Part shown: piece by piece, positions 47,141 to 56,535 of the stretch
Position numbering within the stretch: position 1 is the first letter of the stretch
Layout: each line of letters begins with the position of its first letter
Assembly: GCA_014238335.1 (NCBI GenBank)
Contig: JABABI010000005.1
Location: 95,804-159,803 of the forward strand
Source: Fuerstiella sp.
GTDB taxonomy: Bacteria; Planctomycetota; Planctomycetia; Planctomycetales; Planctomycetaceae
Direction: 5' to 3'
DNA length: 64,000 bases
Notes under the pieces: model-generated
What the model saw: the letters and a program-made list of their open reading frames with translations, nothing else
Databases searched by the model: none
Told to the model about the DNA's origin: nothing
Made by a program: the position numbers and the translations under genes

Positions 47141-47914
47141 ATGCGACGATTTCTGGTTGCGGGTAACTGGAAGATGAACACGAACCGCACCAGCGGTCAG
47201 GATTTGGCTGCTGCATTAGCCGTCGATTCTCCGACTGCCGAAGACGGCGTGGAAGTTTTGGTCTGCCCGCCCTATCCGTATCTGATGACGATTGCCGACA
47301 AAGTCGCTGGCAGCGGGGTACAGGTCGGAGCTCAGGACGTTTATTTCGAAGCAGCTGGAGCCTTTACAGGTGAAGTTGCTGTCGACATGCTGAAAGACGT
47401 TGGCTGCGAATACGTCATCATCGGGCACAGCGAACGACGGCACGTCATGGGCGAGACCGACGAAATCATTAATCGCAAGGTGGAGGCTGCCATCGCCGGC
47501 GGTGTAAAAGTCATCCTGTGCGTGGGCGAATTGCTGAGCGACCGCGAAGGCGGAAATACAGAATCGGTTCTCGATGCTCAAATGGCCGGTGGATTAGCTG
47601 ATATTTCTGAGCAGGACGCGAATGACCTGGTAATCGCATACGAACCCGTCTGGGCGATTGGCACCGGTGTCACGGCAAGTCCTGAGCAGGCGGAATCTGC
47701 TCATGAACATCTTCGCAATTGGGTCGCCAATCGCTACAATTCCATGTTTTCAGATAAGATCCGCATTCTCTACGGCGGAAGTGTTAAGGCCGATAACGCC
47801 GAAACGCTGATGGGACAAACCAACGTCGACGGGGCTCTCGTCGGCGGGGCCAGCCTGAAGCCGGAATTGTTTGTCCCGATTATTGATGCGGCTCGAAAGC
47901 TGGCGACAGCCTGA
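47141..47914 (+). CDS. tpiA: Triosephosphate isomerase
   Basis: A 257-residue TIM-barrel enzyme that interconverts dihydroxyacetone phosphate and glyceraldehyde 3-phosphate in glycolysis. Catalytic residues are visible: lysine in AGNWKMNTN, histidine in VIIGHSERR and glutamate in [11 protein letters not shown]. Phosphate-binding sequences are [11 protein letters not shown] and [16 protein letters not shown] precedes the ATG at good spacing. Cytoplasmic. It is followed by secG on the same strand, a common bacterial neighbour. Confidence 0.98.
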   Translation: MRRFLVAGNWKMNTNRTSGQDLAAALAVDSPTAEDGVEVLVCPPYPYLMTIADKVAGSGVQVGAQDVYFEAAGAFTGEVAVDMLKDVGCEYVIIGHSERRHVMGETDEIINRKVEAAIAGGVKVILCVGELLSDREGGNTESVLDAQMAGGLADISEQDANDLVIAYEPVWAIGTGVTASPEQAESAHEHLRNWVANRYNSMFSDKIRILYGGSVKADNAETLMGQTNVDGALVGGASLKPELFVPIIDAARKLATA

Positions 47915-48069
47915 ATTAATACATCGGCAGACACAGCGCCCCTGAAACGGAACGACTGAGATGGGGGCATGGTCACGCCACGATCCTGAGTGAATTCAGC
48001 GACTGCTGAATTTCTGTCATTGGGCGAAACCTGCAAGGCACCCGCCGTACAGGCCACGGAGTAATTGGA

Positions 48070-48609
48070 ATGATAACAAACGGTTTTGTGTTCTACACAC
48101 TGTTAACACTGCTGGTCTGTTCAAGCTTGATCATGATCCTGTTGGTACTGATCCAGCGTGGTCGTGGTGGTGGACTTGCAGGGGCGTTCGGAGGCATGGG
48201 CGGCCAAAGTGCTCTGGGCGTTCGGGCCGGCGACGTATTCACGAAAATCACAATCGTTGTCGCTGTGGTCTGGGTTTCGGTAGCAGGTCTGCTGGGCATC
48301 TCAATGAGAGCCATCGCCCAATCTGAGGCGACCGGCACAGAGGCATTTGTCGGGGCGCCGGACGACGAAGTTGTAACGGCGGAAGCCAACGAAGAACAAT
48401 CAGTCGCCGACAGCACAGACGCCGATGGCAGGAAAGCGGATTCGGACGCGGCGGCGGCTGAACCGGAATCGAAAGATGACTCGGCCCCGGCTCCGACCGA
48501 CAGCAAGGCCTCCACGGAACCGCCAGCAGCTGATGCCCCTGAGTCGGAACCCCAAGCCGAAGCCTCGCCGGAAGAAAAGCCAGCTGAAGGCGACGCACCT
48601 AAAGAGTGA
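48070..48609 (+). CDS. secG: Preprotein translocase subunit SecG
   Basis: A 179-residue protein with two membrane helices ([40 protein letters not shown]). Between them is the SecG signature [20 protein letters not shown]. It helps the SecYEG channel move proteins across the inner membrane. The C-terminal ~90 residues are an Ala/Glu/Asp/Pro-rich disordered tail ([18 protein letters not shown]), longer than in most bacteria. tpiA lies just upstream, as in many genomes. Confidence 0.93.
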   Translation: MITNGFVFYTLLTLLVCSSLIMILLVLIQRGRGGGLAGAFGGMGGQSALGVRAGDVFTKITIVVAVVWVSVAGLLGISMRAIAQSEATGTEAFVGAPDDEVVTAEANEEQSVADSTDADGRKADSDAAAAEPESKDDSAPAPTDSKASTEPPAADAPESEPQAEASPEEKPAEGDAPKE

Positions 48610-48741
48610 CGAGGACTTGCAGCGGGCGCTTCGCAGGCCGGAGCGAAGCTGCACGAACTGGCGCAAATCACCGCCGCACCGTTGTGACGATTTTCAGACT
48701 ATTGGCACCGAATTGTTATCGGTACTGAGAGAGGTTTTCCA

Positions 48742-49632
48742 GTGCTGCTAAGTATGACGGGGTTTGGAAACGCGGTGCGTCAGTCAGAGTCGGCGTATGT
48801 CAGCATCGAATTGAAAGCGGTCAACAATCGATACCTGAAAGTATCCATGCGTCTGCCGGACGTCGTCGCTCGTTTCGAAAGCGACATTGAAAAACTCGTA
48901 CGTGAAAACATCGCCCGAGGTGCGATACAACTTTCGTTTCGCGTTCGCTTGACTTCTCAATCAAGCGGATATTCCATCGACCGCATGGTTCTGGATACGT
49001 ATTTGCAGCAGTTGGCAGAAGTGACAAAAGAGCTGCCTGCGGAAAAGGTTTCGCCGGTCGCCCTGTCGGAGCTGCTGCAACTGCCGGGTGTTGTGTCGGA
49101 ATCAGAACTGTCAGTGGAAACTGTCGAATCGGTATGGCCGACACTTGAGGCCGCCCTGCGTGAAACACTGGATCATTTCCATGATTTCCGAAGGACGGAA
49201 GGCGCGTCAATGCTGCAGGATCTGAAACTGCAGTGTGACAGCATCGAACAACAGGTCGACGAAGTCGAAAAGCATGCTCCGGTTGTTGTGTCCGAGTACC
49301 GTGAAAAGTTGTTGGAACGAGTCCGAAAAGCGATCCAGGACACAGACGTACCGCTGGAAGACAAAGACGTGATTCGCGAAGTTGCGATGTTTGCTGATCG
49401 CTGTGACATCAACGAAGAGATCACGCGACTGAGGTCACACATTCAGCAGTTCCACCGCTTTCTTGACGACAAAAAATCAATGGGGCGGAAGCTGGAGTTT
49501 CTCGGGCAGGAAATGTTTCGCGAAATCAACACCATTGGGTCCAAAGCCAATAACGTAACAATTGCTCACAACGTGGTTGAGATGAAGGCCGCCATCGAAC
49601 GTATTCGCGAAATCCTGCAGAACGTGGAATGA
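48742..49632 (+). CDS. YicC/YloC-family endoribonuclease
   Basis: A 296-residue protein starting with GTG at 48742 (GAGAGG 8-10 nt upstream). The family N-terminus LLSMTGFGNAVRQ and SIELKAVNNRYLKVSMRLPD is clear. The C-terminus has DINEEITRLRSHIQQFHRFL, GRKLEFLGQEMFREINTIGS and KANNVTIAHNVVEMKAAIER, the DUF1732 region. Members are reported as RNases acting on small or structured RNA. It precedes gmk and rpoZ, the usual conserved order. Confidence 0.93.
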   Translation: MLLSMTGFGNAVRQSESAYVSIELKAVNNRYLKVSMRLPDVVARFESDIEKLVRENIARGAIQLSFRVRLTSQSSGYSIDRMVLDTYLQQLAEVTKELPAEKVSPVALSELLQLPGVVSESELSVETVESVWPTLEAALRETLDHFHDFRRTEGASMLQDLKLQCDSIEQQVDEVEKHAPVVVSEYREKLLERVRKAIQDTDVPLEDKDVIREVAMFADRCDINEEITRLRSHIQQFHRFLDDKKSMGRKLEFLGQEMFREINTIGSKANNVTIAHNVVEMKAAIERIREILQNVE

Positions 49633-49634
49633 AG

Positions 49635-49677
49635 AACGCAGGGCCCGGGCGTCATTTACACCGGCAAGCCCTGCGTT
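49635..49677 (+). terminator. 10-bp inverted repeat after the YicC-family gene
   Basis: AACGCAGGGC (49635-49644) and GCCCTGCGTT (49668-49677) are perfect complements and begin just after the stop codon. There is no U-run, so strength is uncertain; it may separate this gene from gmk. Confidence 0.45.
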
Positions 49678-49768
49678 GATGAGCAGACCTTTACAATAAG
49701 ACTGTGCCGAACGTTTCGTAGTTTCGTACACATAGTGCGGGAATGGCAGCTCTCACAAAAGCTGGACA

Positions 49769-50374
49769 ATGAACACACTCGGACAACAATCACAAACCAG
49801 ACAGCGTGTGCTGATTCTGTCCGGCCCCAGCGGCAGCGGGAAGACGACCATCGTCAACCGGCTGATCGATGAAGCTCCGGTGAAGCTGATGAAGTCCGTT
49901 TCCGCGACCACTCGCAAGCCCCGTCCTCAGGAGGTGGACGGCGAAGACTATTATTTTCTGACAGATGAGGACTTCCGCAACCGCCTTGCGGGAAATGAGT
50001 TTCTCGAGTTTGCCGAGGTGTTCGCGTCAGGGTTTCTGTACGGAACACTGAGATCTGAGGTTGAGCGAGCCTGGGCGGAAAAAGCGTGGGCTTTCCTGGA
50101 AATCGACGTTGAAGGTGCATTGAACGTAATGCAGCAATATCCGGATGCTGTTACGATATTCCTGAAGACGCCCGCTGCCGAAGAATTTGAACGCCGCTTG
50201 CGGTCTCGCGGCACGGAAAATGAGGAAGTTATCCGGAAACGACTGGCAACTGCTGCCAGCGAGTTACAATTTGCAGACCGGTATCGCCATATCGTGGTCA
50301 ACGACCAGCTGGAGCGAGCGACCGGTGAAATCTGTGAGATCCTGAAGTCTGAGGAGACGGCATCGAATGCATGA
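49769..50374 (+). CDS. gmk: Guanylate kinase
   Basis: A 201-residue kinase converting GMP to GDP with ATP. The P-loop is [17 protein letters not shown] near residue 20. GMP-binding sequences are [20 protein letters not shown] and [18 protein letters not shown], and [19 protein letters not shown] follows. Length is normal. Its stop overlaps the start of rpoZ by 8 bp, so the two are translationally coupled. Cytoplasmic. Confidence 0.97.
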   Translation: MNTLGQQSQTRQRVLILSGPSGSGKTTIVNRLIDEAPVKLMKSVSATTRKPRPQEVDGEDYYFLTDEDFRNRLAGNEFLEFAEVFASGFLYGTLRSEVERAWAEKAWAFLEIDVEGALNVMQQYPDAVTIFLKTPAAEEFERRLRSRGTENEEVIRKRLATAASELQFADRYRHIVVNDQLERATGEICEILKSEETASNA

Positions 50375-50654
50375 CGAGTTTCGTGAAGACGAGATTGCAA
50401 GAAAAGTGGGTGGGCGATTTAAGCTGACGACACTGGTTCAAAAGCGAATGGTTGCCCTGAACCGCGGTGCTCGCGCGCTGGTCGATCTGCCAACCAAAGA
50501 CATGATGGAGATCGTGGTTGCGGAAATCATGACCGACAAGATCTATCTGGATACGAGCGGCCGAGTGAAGGTCGCGGAAGACGAATCGGAAACGGTGGAT
50601 GCGCTCGAAGCACTTCTGGCCGAAGACGGTGGTCCAGGCATCGACGACCTGTAA
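50367..50654 (+). CDS. rpoZ: RNA polymerase omega subunit
   Basis: A 95-residue protein. [20 protein letters not shown] and [20 protein letters not shown] match the omega family, which helps fold and assemble beta-prime. The acidic C-terminus ([15 protein letters not shown]) is also typical. It overlaps gmk by 8 bp. The position between gmk and the CoA biosynthesis genes agrees with the assignment. Confidence 0.93.
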   Translation: MHDEFREDEIARKVGGRFKLTTLVQKRMVALNRGARALVDLPTKDMMEIVVAEIMTDKIYLDTSGRVKVAEDESETVDALEALLAEDGGPGIDDL

Positions 50655-50852
50655 AATATCGCAGGGCCGCCCTGATCGGAGCCACTGCTTCATGCTGAAA
50701 ACCATATCTGCGTGTGTCAACGTGACCCGCAGGCTGAAATTCAGATCGACATTATCTCAGGTGTTGCGCTCTCGCAACGCCTGTTTTCGTGTCGTGCATT
50801 TGAGTTGAACAGAAGGTCGGGAGTCTTTTTGCTCCTTAAGGCAACAGGAACC

Positions 50853-51404
50853 ATGTCGACACTGAAAAATCGCGAGGTCCTGTTGGGAGTGACAGGCGGC
50901 ATTGCTGCATACAAGTCGGCAGATCTGTGCAGCAAGCTGGTGCAGAGCGGCGCCCTGGTTTCCGTCATCCTGACCGAATCCGCTCATCAGTTCATTGGTG
51001 CCACCACGTTCGAAGCGCTGACGAATCGCCCGGTGCATACAAAAACATTTGAGATCAGGGAACACTTCCAGGGCGAACACATTGGCTTGGCTCAGCGTGC
51101 CGAAGTTGTCATCATCGCGCCGGCCACGGCCAGCAGTATTGCTCGATTCGCCAACGGATTTGCCGACGACCTGTTGTCGACAACGGTACTGGCCACAACT
51201 GCTCCGGTTTATGTCGCGCCGGCGATGAACTGTGATATGTGGGTAAAGTCATCTGTGCAGCGCAATATCAGCCAGATTGCCCAGGACGGCATGAAGATCA
51301 TTGACCCTGAAGAGGGCTGGCTGAGCTGCGGGCAAATTGGTGCCGGCCGCATGGCTGCTCCGGAGGCAATTCGGAAAGCGCTGGAAAACCAGTTTACGGT
51401 GTGA
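50853..51404 (+). CDS. coaC: Phosphopantothenoylcysteine decarboxylase (CoaC domain, standalone)
   Basis: A 183-residue flavoprotein from the ATG at 50853 (AGGAACC upstream). It corresponds to the N-terminal half of CoaBC, decarboxylating phosphopantothenoylcysteine to phosphopantetheine. Visible are LLGVTGGIAAYKSADLCSKL (FMN binding), the histidine in EHIGLAQRAEVVIIAPATAS, YVAPAMNCDMW and the GQIGAGRMA segment. In most bacteria it is fused to CoaB; here the CoaB part is a separate gene 6 bp later. Confidence 0.93.
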   Translation: MSTLKNREVLLGVTGGIAAYKSADLCSKLVQSGALVSVILTESAHQFIGATTFEALTNRPVHTKTFEIREHFQGEHIGLAQRAEVVIIAPATASSIARFANGFADDLLSTTVLATTAPVYVAPAMNCDMWVKSSVQRNISQIAQDGMKIIDPEEGWLSCGQIGAGRMAAPEAIRKALENQFTV

Positions 51405-51410
51405 GGTTCA

Positions 51411-52040
51411 ATGCGCATTTTGATCACGGCCGGACCTACACGAGAATACGTCGATGACGTTCGATTTCTGTCGAACGCCAGCAGTGGTCGCATGGGCTAT
51501 TCCATCGCCGAAGCTACGATAGCGGCAGGCCACGAAGTGATTCTGGTAACCGGACCGGTGGACCTGCCCGTACCGGCGGGAGTCCGCGTGATTCAGATTG
51601 AAACCACCGATGAACTGAGAGCTTCCTGCCTGGAGTTGTTTCCGGCGTGCGATGGGGTCATTGCAACGGCGGCAGTATGCGACTATCAGCCACGTGAACG
51701 GGTCGCCGGAAAGTTAACGAAGACCGGCAGTCCCATCGTTCTTGAACTGGTCGAAACGTCCGACGTTCTGGCTGAGCTGGGTGGTCAGAAAGGCCATCGC
51801 TGGGTCGTCGGGTTCGCTCTGGAGTCGCAGGATCCGCGCACCAACGCGATGCGAAAACTGCGTATGAAACACTGTGACTGCATTGTCCTGAATGACACCG
51901 CTGCTATTTCCTCACTGGAAAACCACGTGGAAATTCTGTCACCCGAAGCCACTACACTGGCAGAATTCCGGGGTCTGAAGACCGACATTGCGCAACAACT
52001 AATCCAGTTCATCGAACAGGAAATTGTCGCGCGACTTTGA
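51411..52040 (+). CDS. coaB: Phosphopantothenate-cysteine ligase (CoaB domain, standalone)
   Basis: A 209-residue protein that joins cysteine to phosphopantothenate with a nucleotide triphosphate. Key sequences: ILITAGPTREYVDDVRFLSN, NASSGRMGYSIAEATIAAGH, VIATAAVCDYQPRERVAGKL and CDCIVLNDTAAISSLENHVE. It starts with ATG 6 bp after the coaC stop. The two together replace the usual fused CoaBC. Confidence 0.93.
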   Translation: MRILITAGPTREYVDDVRFLSNASSGRMGYSIAEATIAAGHEVILVTGPVDLPVPAGVRVIQIETTDELRASCLELFPACDGVIATAAVCDYQPRERVAGKLTKTGSPIVLELVETSDVLAELGGQKGHRWVVGFALESQDPRTNAMRKLRMKHCDCIVLNDTAAISSLENHVEILSPEATTLAEFRGLKTDIAQQLIQFIEQEIVARL

Positions 52041-52113
52041 AAACGGGTCAGGAATCAATAGTGCGAAGCACCCGAAGGGCCGTACCGGCTGTTGGTTCCT
52101 GACCCGTTTCAAA
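52036..52113. repeat. Long inverted repeat after coaB
   Basis: TTTGAAAACGGGTCAGGAA (52036-52054) pairs with TTCCTGACCCGTTTCAAA (52096-52113), about 18 bp with one bulged A. It overlaps the last codons of coaB and precedes the helicase start. It could attenuate or end the coaB transcript. Confidence 0.6.
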
Positions 52114-52190
52114 CCCACAATGATCTGCAGACGGTGTATCCAGACGTCGCACGATTGTACTGCGAACTCAGCTCGGTATGCTCCGTCGCC

Positions 52191-54101
52191 ATGCCACAGC
52201 ACTCCACTTCACCGCTCAGACCCGACCAGCATTTCAACAACCTCCGCCGCTGGCTGGAAATGGAAGGCGAAGCTGAACGGGAGCGACTGGAACAGCGGCG
52301 CCAGGTGCAATCATCTGCACAGGCCGAACGCGGCGGAGAAACGCTGCTGGATATGGTTGTGCGGACTCATACCACGGGACTTGGCGGCCGCTATTTGATC
52401 ACGCTGCAAAAACGCCGTTCCAGTGAGCGTCTTCCGTGGCACCGATTCAAGGTCGGAAGCCCGATCATTCTCTCGTCCGATGGAGACGGCCAGGGCGAAT
52501 CACGGCAGGGTGTTGTGAGTGCTCGCCGACCTGACTCGCTTGAGATCGCCATTAACGATTGGCCCGAAGGCGATCGATTCCGTCTGGATTTGTCCCCGGA
52601 CGAAGTCACGCGAAAAAGACAGTTAGTGGCAATGAATGCTGCCGAGAAGGCAACCGGCCGCTCGGGTCAGCTGCGGGACATCATGCTGTATGATCGATCA
52701 CCAACATTCCGTCCGAATGTTGATGTTCCCCGTGCCGAACATCTGAACGAATCGCAGCAGCAGGCCGTGGAGTTCGCGTTTTCGGCCAACGATGTGGCGA
52801 TCATCCATGGCCCACCAGGGACGGGTAAGACAACGACAGTTGTTGAACTGATCAGACAGGCTGTGGCCAACGGCGAGCGGGTTTTGGCCTGCGCCCCCAG
52901 CAACACAGCCGTGGACAATCTTCTGGAACGTCTTGTGACTGCGGGCGAGCACGCCGTTCGACTGGGCCATCCTGCGCGAGTGCTGGAAGTCGTGCGCAGC
53001 CACACACTCGACGCTCTTGTCGAACAGCATGAGGCACACCATGTGATTCATGAAATGCTGCGCGAGGCCGACCAGCTGGAACGCAAAGCCAGTCGATTTA
53101 CTCGTGCCAGACCCGCATCAGGCCAGAAGTATCAGCAGCGTCAGGAAGCGCGTGAACTGCGCCGCCACGCGCGAATGCTGGAACGTCAGGCAATCAGCGA
53201 AGTCATCGCCGGTGCGCGAGTCATTTGCGCAACAGTCAGTTTTGACTTCAGTATTCTGGACGATCATCCGTTTGATCTACTGGTCATTGACGAAGCCTGC
53301 CAGAGTGTTGAGCCGGGCTGTTGGGTGCCTATGAAATACGCCGAACGTATCGTCCTGGCCGGAGATCATTGTCAGTTGCCCCCGACCATCCTGTCGACTG
53401 CTGCTGCGAAAGAGGGATACGCGGTCAGCCTGATGCAGCGACTGGTGGAATACTACGGCGATGAAGTCACTCGTCAGCTGACTGTGCAGTACCGCATGCA
53501 CGAACAGATCATGAGTTTTTCGTCACGACATTTTTATGACGGTACGTTGACCGCGGACGATTCCGTCGGGCAGCATCTTCTGACAGATTTGCCGTCAGTG
53601 AACGACACGAATTTCGACGCCAGCCCGGTCGTCTTCATTGACACCGCCGGAGCAGGCTGGGAGGAAGAACAGGAGCCGGAAGGTCTCAGCCGTTTGAATC
53701 CCCAGGAAGGTAAGCTGGTCCTGCAACAAGTCAACGCACTCTGCGAAGCCGGTCTGAGTCCTCGTGACATCGCCGTGATCGCTCCTTATGCGGCTCAGGT
53801 CAGATGGCTGAGGCAACACGCGGAATACGATCATCTGGAAGTTGATACCGTTGATGGTTTTCAGGGCCGCGAAAAAGAAGCTGTCGTCATGTGCACCGTA
53901 CGTTCCAACAGCAGGGGCGAAGTCGGTTTTTTGTCGGACGCACGACGAATGAACGTTGCGTTGACACGGGCCAGACGAAAGCTGGTTGTTATCGGGGACA
54001 GTGCGACGCTTGGTACTGATGAGTTCTTTACCGAACTGCTGAGCTGGTTCGAACAATGCGGTGCCTATCGGTCCGTCTGGGAAATAACCTCAGTGGAATG
54101 A
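52191..54101 (+). CDS. UPF1/IGHMBP2-like superfamily 1 DNA/RNA helicase
   Basis: A 636-residue SF1 helicase from the ATG at 52191. Motif I is VAIIHGPPGTGKTTTVVELI, motif Ia is CAPSNTAVDNLLERL, motif II is LVIDEACQSVEPGCW and motif III is LAGDHCQLPPTIL. Motifs IV-VI appear in LTVQYRMHEQIMSF, VDTVDGFQGREKEAVVM and RRMNVALTRARRKLVVIGD. An accessory beta-barrel region precedes motif I. The helical insert between motifs Ia and II (about residues 280-370) is rich in Arg and Glu. Bacterial members are widely spread, with unclear roles in nucleic-acid metabolism. Frames upstream of 52191 include the inverted repeat and are not supported. Confidence 0.93.
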   Translation: MPQHSTSPLRPDQHFNNLRRWLEMEGEAERERLEQRRQVQSSAQAERGGETLLDMVVRTHTTGLGGRYLITLQKRRSSERLPWHRFKVGSPIILSSDGDGQGESRQGVVSARRPDSLEIAINDWPEGDRFRLDLSPDEVTRKRQLVAMNAAEKATGRSGQLRDIMLYDRSPTFRPNVDVPRAEHLNESQQQAVEFAFSANDVAIIHGPPGTGKTTTVVELIRQAVANGERVLACAPSNTAVDNLLERLVTAGEHAVRLGHPARVLEVVRSHTLDALVEQHEAHHVIHEMLREADQLERKASRFTRARPASGQKYQQRQEARELRRHARMLERQAISEVIAGARVICATVSFDFSILDDHPFDLLVIDEACQSVEPGCWVPMKYAERIVLAGDHCQLPPTILSTAAAKEGYAVSLMQRLVEYYGDEVTRQLTVQYRMHEQIMSFSSRHFYDGTLTADDSVGQHLLTDLPSVNDTNFDASPVVFIDTAGAGWEEEQEPEGLSRLNPQEGKLVLQQVNALCEAGLSPRDIAVIAPYAAQVRWLRQHAEYDHLEVDTVDGFQGREKEAVVMCTVRSNSRGEVGFLSDARRMNVALTRARRKLVVIGDSATLGTDEFFTELLSWFEQCGAYRSVWEITSVE

Positions 54102-54186
54102 CGTTGGCCGATTCCAATGGGTTCCATTCGCAGTTGCAACATTCTGCCGCTGTGAGTGCCCCTGACGTCACTCGGCCTCCTGCCTG

Positions 54187-54567
54187 TCAGCGTCCCTTTC
54201 CAAACCAGAATCCGGCAAAGATTCCCGCCGCCATGGAAAGAGTTGTGCGCAGCTGCAGATCGTTAAGGTGAGATAGAAAGTATGAAAAACTATCGTCTTC
54301 AATGAAGGGAAGAAAGTGCCACTCAGTGTAGACACAGGTTGCGGTCGCCAGAATTGCACTCAGAATGCCCAGCGGAATTGATCGGCCACCAGACTGCGCA
54401 CCACAGGCCCATCCCACCATCGCTCCGGGCACCACCATTCCATAAAGCCCCAGCCTGAACAACAGTCCGAAGCCGATGAAACCCAGCACAACGCCCGCAC
54501 CGGCACCAATTGTGCCTAGCAGCAGATTCGGTGCGTTGACAGTCGATTCTGATATTTCGCTTTCCAT
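54187..54567 (-). CDS. Small multi-pass membrane protein, unknown
   Basis: A 126-residue protein from the ATG at 54567, preceded by AAAGGGAAAG. Three or four hydrophobic segments are visible: LLLGTIGAGAGVVLGFIGFG, GMVVPGAMVGWACGA, LGILSAILATATCVYTEW and a C-terminal LSMAAGIFAGFWFG. Glycine-rich helices suggest an inner-membrane protein. I do not recognise the family. It converges with the helicase gene and is divergent from the amidohydrolase gene. Confidence 0.65.
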   Translation of the reverse strand: MESEISESTVNAPNLLLGTIGAGAGVVLGFIGFGLLFRLGLYGMVVPGAMVGWACGAQSGGRSIPLGILSAILATATCVYTEWHFLPFIEDDSFSYFLSHLNDLQLRTTLSMAAGIFAGFWFGKGR

Positions 54568-54726
54568 TTCGCTTTCCCTTTGCGTCCAAAGTTCGAGCTG
54601 CTGACTACAATGCTGCAGCAAACAGCACAACCTGACTGATTCAACGATACCGCCCGACGCTGGACTTGTTTGTTTTCTTTCGCTGTAGCAGTTTGTCGTT
54701 TATCGCTTAGCCTGAATCAAGACCTG

Positions 54727-55989
54727 ATGACTGATATGGAGATCGAGATAGAACCAGGATCCCATAGCGAGACCGTGATTCGCTGCGCGTGGCTGGTAAA
54801 TCCCGGTAAGGCACCACGAAAAAACATTCGTGTCACTATCGTCAATGGCACGGTCGCAGAGCTGTGTGAGGCTCCCGCCGATGAACTGTCGCAGATTGCT
54901 GATGTGGCGATCATGCCGTCGTTCGTAAACGTTCACACGCATCTGGAATTCTCCCGCCTGCCTGCCCCGCTTGCTCCGTCAACGCCGTTTTCCGACTGGA
55001 TTCGATCTGTTATTCAGTACCGGTCCGCGGGTCCGGACGGTGAACAGTTTATGACAGACGGCATACGCAGCGGTCTGCACGAGAGTCGGAACGCCGGCGT
55101 TCGCCTGATCGGAGAAATCAGTACGACAGAACACGGTGTCAGCACACTGCAGCAGGCAATTGAAGAAGCACGGATCTCGGGCGTCAGCTTTCGCGAGTTG
55201 ATCGGGTTCTCTGCGGATCATGTCTCTGGACAACTGAATGCAGCGGGCAAACACCTTGAGACGACACCCGCAATTTACACGATTGCTGATGAACATCAGC
55301 TGGTGCGTGGTCTGAGTCCGCATGCACCGTACAGTGTCCATCCGGAACTGTTCGAAGGACTCGTCGATATTGCCAGACGGACGACAGTTCCCGTGGCAAT
55401 GCATCTGGCCGAAACGGTTGATGAAGTGGAATTGCTGCTGAACCAGACCGGCCGGTTTGTTGATTTTCTGCAGTCACTGAACCTCTGGGACCCACAAATT
55501 CTGGCGCCGGGCACTGCGCCGCTGCGATATCTGGAGAAACTTGCACAGCTGGAGCGAGCACTGGCGGTCCACGGAAACTACTTCGGCCCTGCTGAGATTG
55601 AATTTCTTTCACGTCATCCGCACGTGGCCGTCGTGTACTGTCCGCGAACTCACGCGTACTTTGGACACACTCCGCATCCCTGGCAGCAGTTGCAGTCGGC
55701 GGGAGCCGTGGTACTCTTAGGAACGGACAGTCGAGCGTCGAACCCGGATCTCAGTGTCTGGAAAGAACTACAGTTTGTGGCCAGCCGGAAGAATGTGGCA
55801 CCGGTTTGGGAATTACTGCCGATGATCACGACTAGTGCAGCAGCCGCACTGGGCTTTGATGAAGAAGACTTCGTGGTGAAAGTCGGCAACCGTTTCCATG
55901 CTGTCAGTCTGCCGTGTAAATGCGATTCGGCATCTCGTCTGAATGCGACGTTGATTCGGGCCGCCGATGTCACCGACGTCAGTCTGTAG
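54727..55989 (+). CDS. Amidohydrolase (TRZ/ATZ or aminofutalosine-deaminase-like)
   Basis: A 420-residue metal-dependent hydrolase from the ATG at 54727 (54736 is also possible). Metal ligands are in PSFVNVHTHLEFSRL (H-x-H), AMHLAETVDEVELL (His/Glu) and VLLGTDSRASNPDLSVW (Asp). A further histidine lies in SPHAPYSVHPE. These fit deaminases acting on N-heterocycles. The N-x-H-T-H-L-E-F pattern resembles aminodeoxyfutalosine deaminase of menaquinone synthesis; I cannot confirm that substrate. Cytoplasmic. Confidence 0.85.
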   Translation: MTDMEIEIEPGSHSETVIRCAWLVNPGKAPRKNIRVTIVNGTVAELCEAPADELSQIADVAIMPSFVNVHTHLEFSRLPAPLAPSTPFSDWIRSVIQYRSAGPDGEQFMTDGIRSGLHESRNAGVRLIGEISTTEHGVSTLQQAIEEARISGVSFRELIGFSADHVSGQLNAAGKHLETTPAIYTIADEHQLVRGLSPHAPYSVHPELFEGLVDIARRTTVPVAMHLAETVDEVELLLNQTGRFVDFLQSLNLWDPQILAPGTAPLRYLEKLAQLERALAVHGNYFGPAEIEFLSRHPHVAVVYCPRTHAYFGHTPHPWQQLQSAGAVVLLGTDSRASNPDLSVWKELQFVASRKNVAPVWELLPMITTSAAAALGFDEEDFVVKVGNRFHAVSLPCKCDSASRLNATLIRAADVTDVSL

Positions 55990-56269
55990 TCGCGGCCACG
56001 GTCTGCTCATGATGCGGCTGTCCTGTCAGTGTGGACTCAACATATGGTGAATCGTTCACACATTCGGCGCACGGTTGCCAGCGATGCAGTGCTCTTGAAA
56101 TTCGGAAGGCGCTGCAGACTGCACCAATGCGCTGTCTTTGCCGCCGCTCCGGCAGCGTGACCGGTTCGCTCATGTGCCGCCGCCCGAATCGGATGCGTCT
56201 TCCGGCCAGAGCCCGTCCGCAATCATGGGCGTTTTCATCCTGGGGCACATCGCTGCTCCTGGCTGCCGA

Positions 56270-56527
56270 TTAATCTGTTCTGGTGAGGGAGTCGGATACC
56301 AGTTTTTGCAGTTCGGACATTAAAGTTTGTTTGCCGGTTGCAGCATTCCGCGTGGAAAATGAATCAGATACAGGAGCACCGATGGGAATAGGCGTCGCCG
56401 TATCCACGTAAACCATGTGTCCGTCGCGGCCCGCCGGAACCACAGCCAGTACAGATCTCTGAATGATCAGAAGCGCAGTCAGTACACAAGGATGTCTCAA
56501 TGGATTCTCCTTGCTCAAACAAATCAT
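56270..56527 (-). CDS. Small exported protein downstream of DUF1559 gene
   Basis: An 85-residue protein whose ATG lies 8 bp after the stop of the DUF1559 gene, so it is probably the second gene of the B12-riboswitch transcript. HPCVLTALLIIQRSVLAVVP is a signal- or anchor-like segment. The rest is short and polar (DTATPIPIGAPVSDSFSTRN, LMSELQKLVSDSLTRTD). No known family recognised. Similar small proteins often follow DUF1559 genes in planctomycetes. Confidence 0.55.
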   Translation of the reverse strand: MICLSKENPLRHPCVLTALLIIQRSVLAVVPAGRDGHMVYVDTATPIPIGAPVSDSFSTRNAATGKQTLMSELQKLVSDSLTRTD

Positions 56528-56535
56528 CGAATTAC

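Noticed and set aside
48093..48671. Ser/Ala-rich minus-strand frame opposite secG
   Set aside because: Antisense shadow of the low-complexity acidic tail of SecG.
55979..56248. 89-residue minus-strand frame after the amidohydrolase
   Set aside because: Arg-rich, no motif, overlaps the end of a real gene on the other strand.
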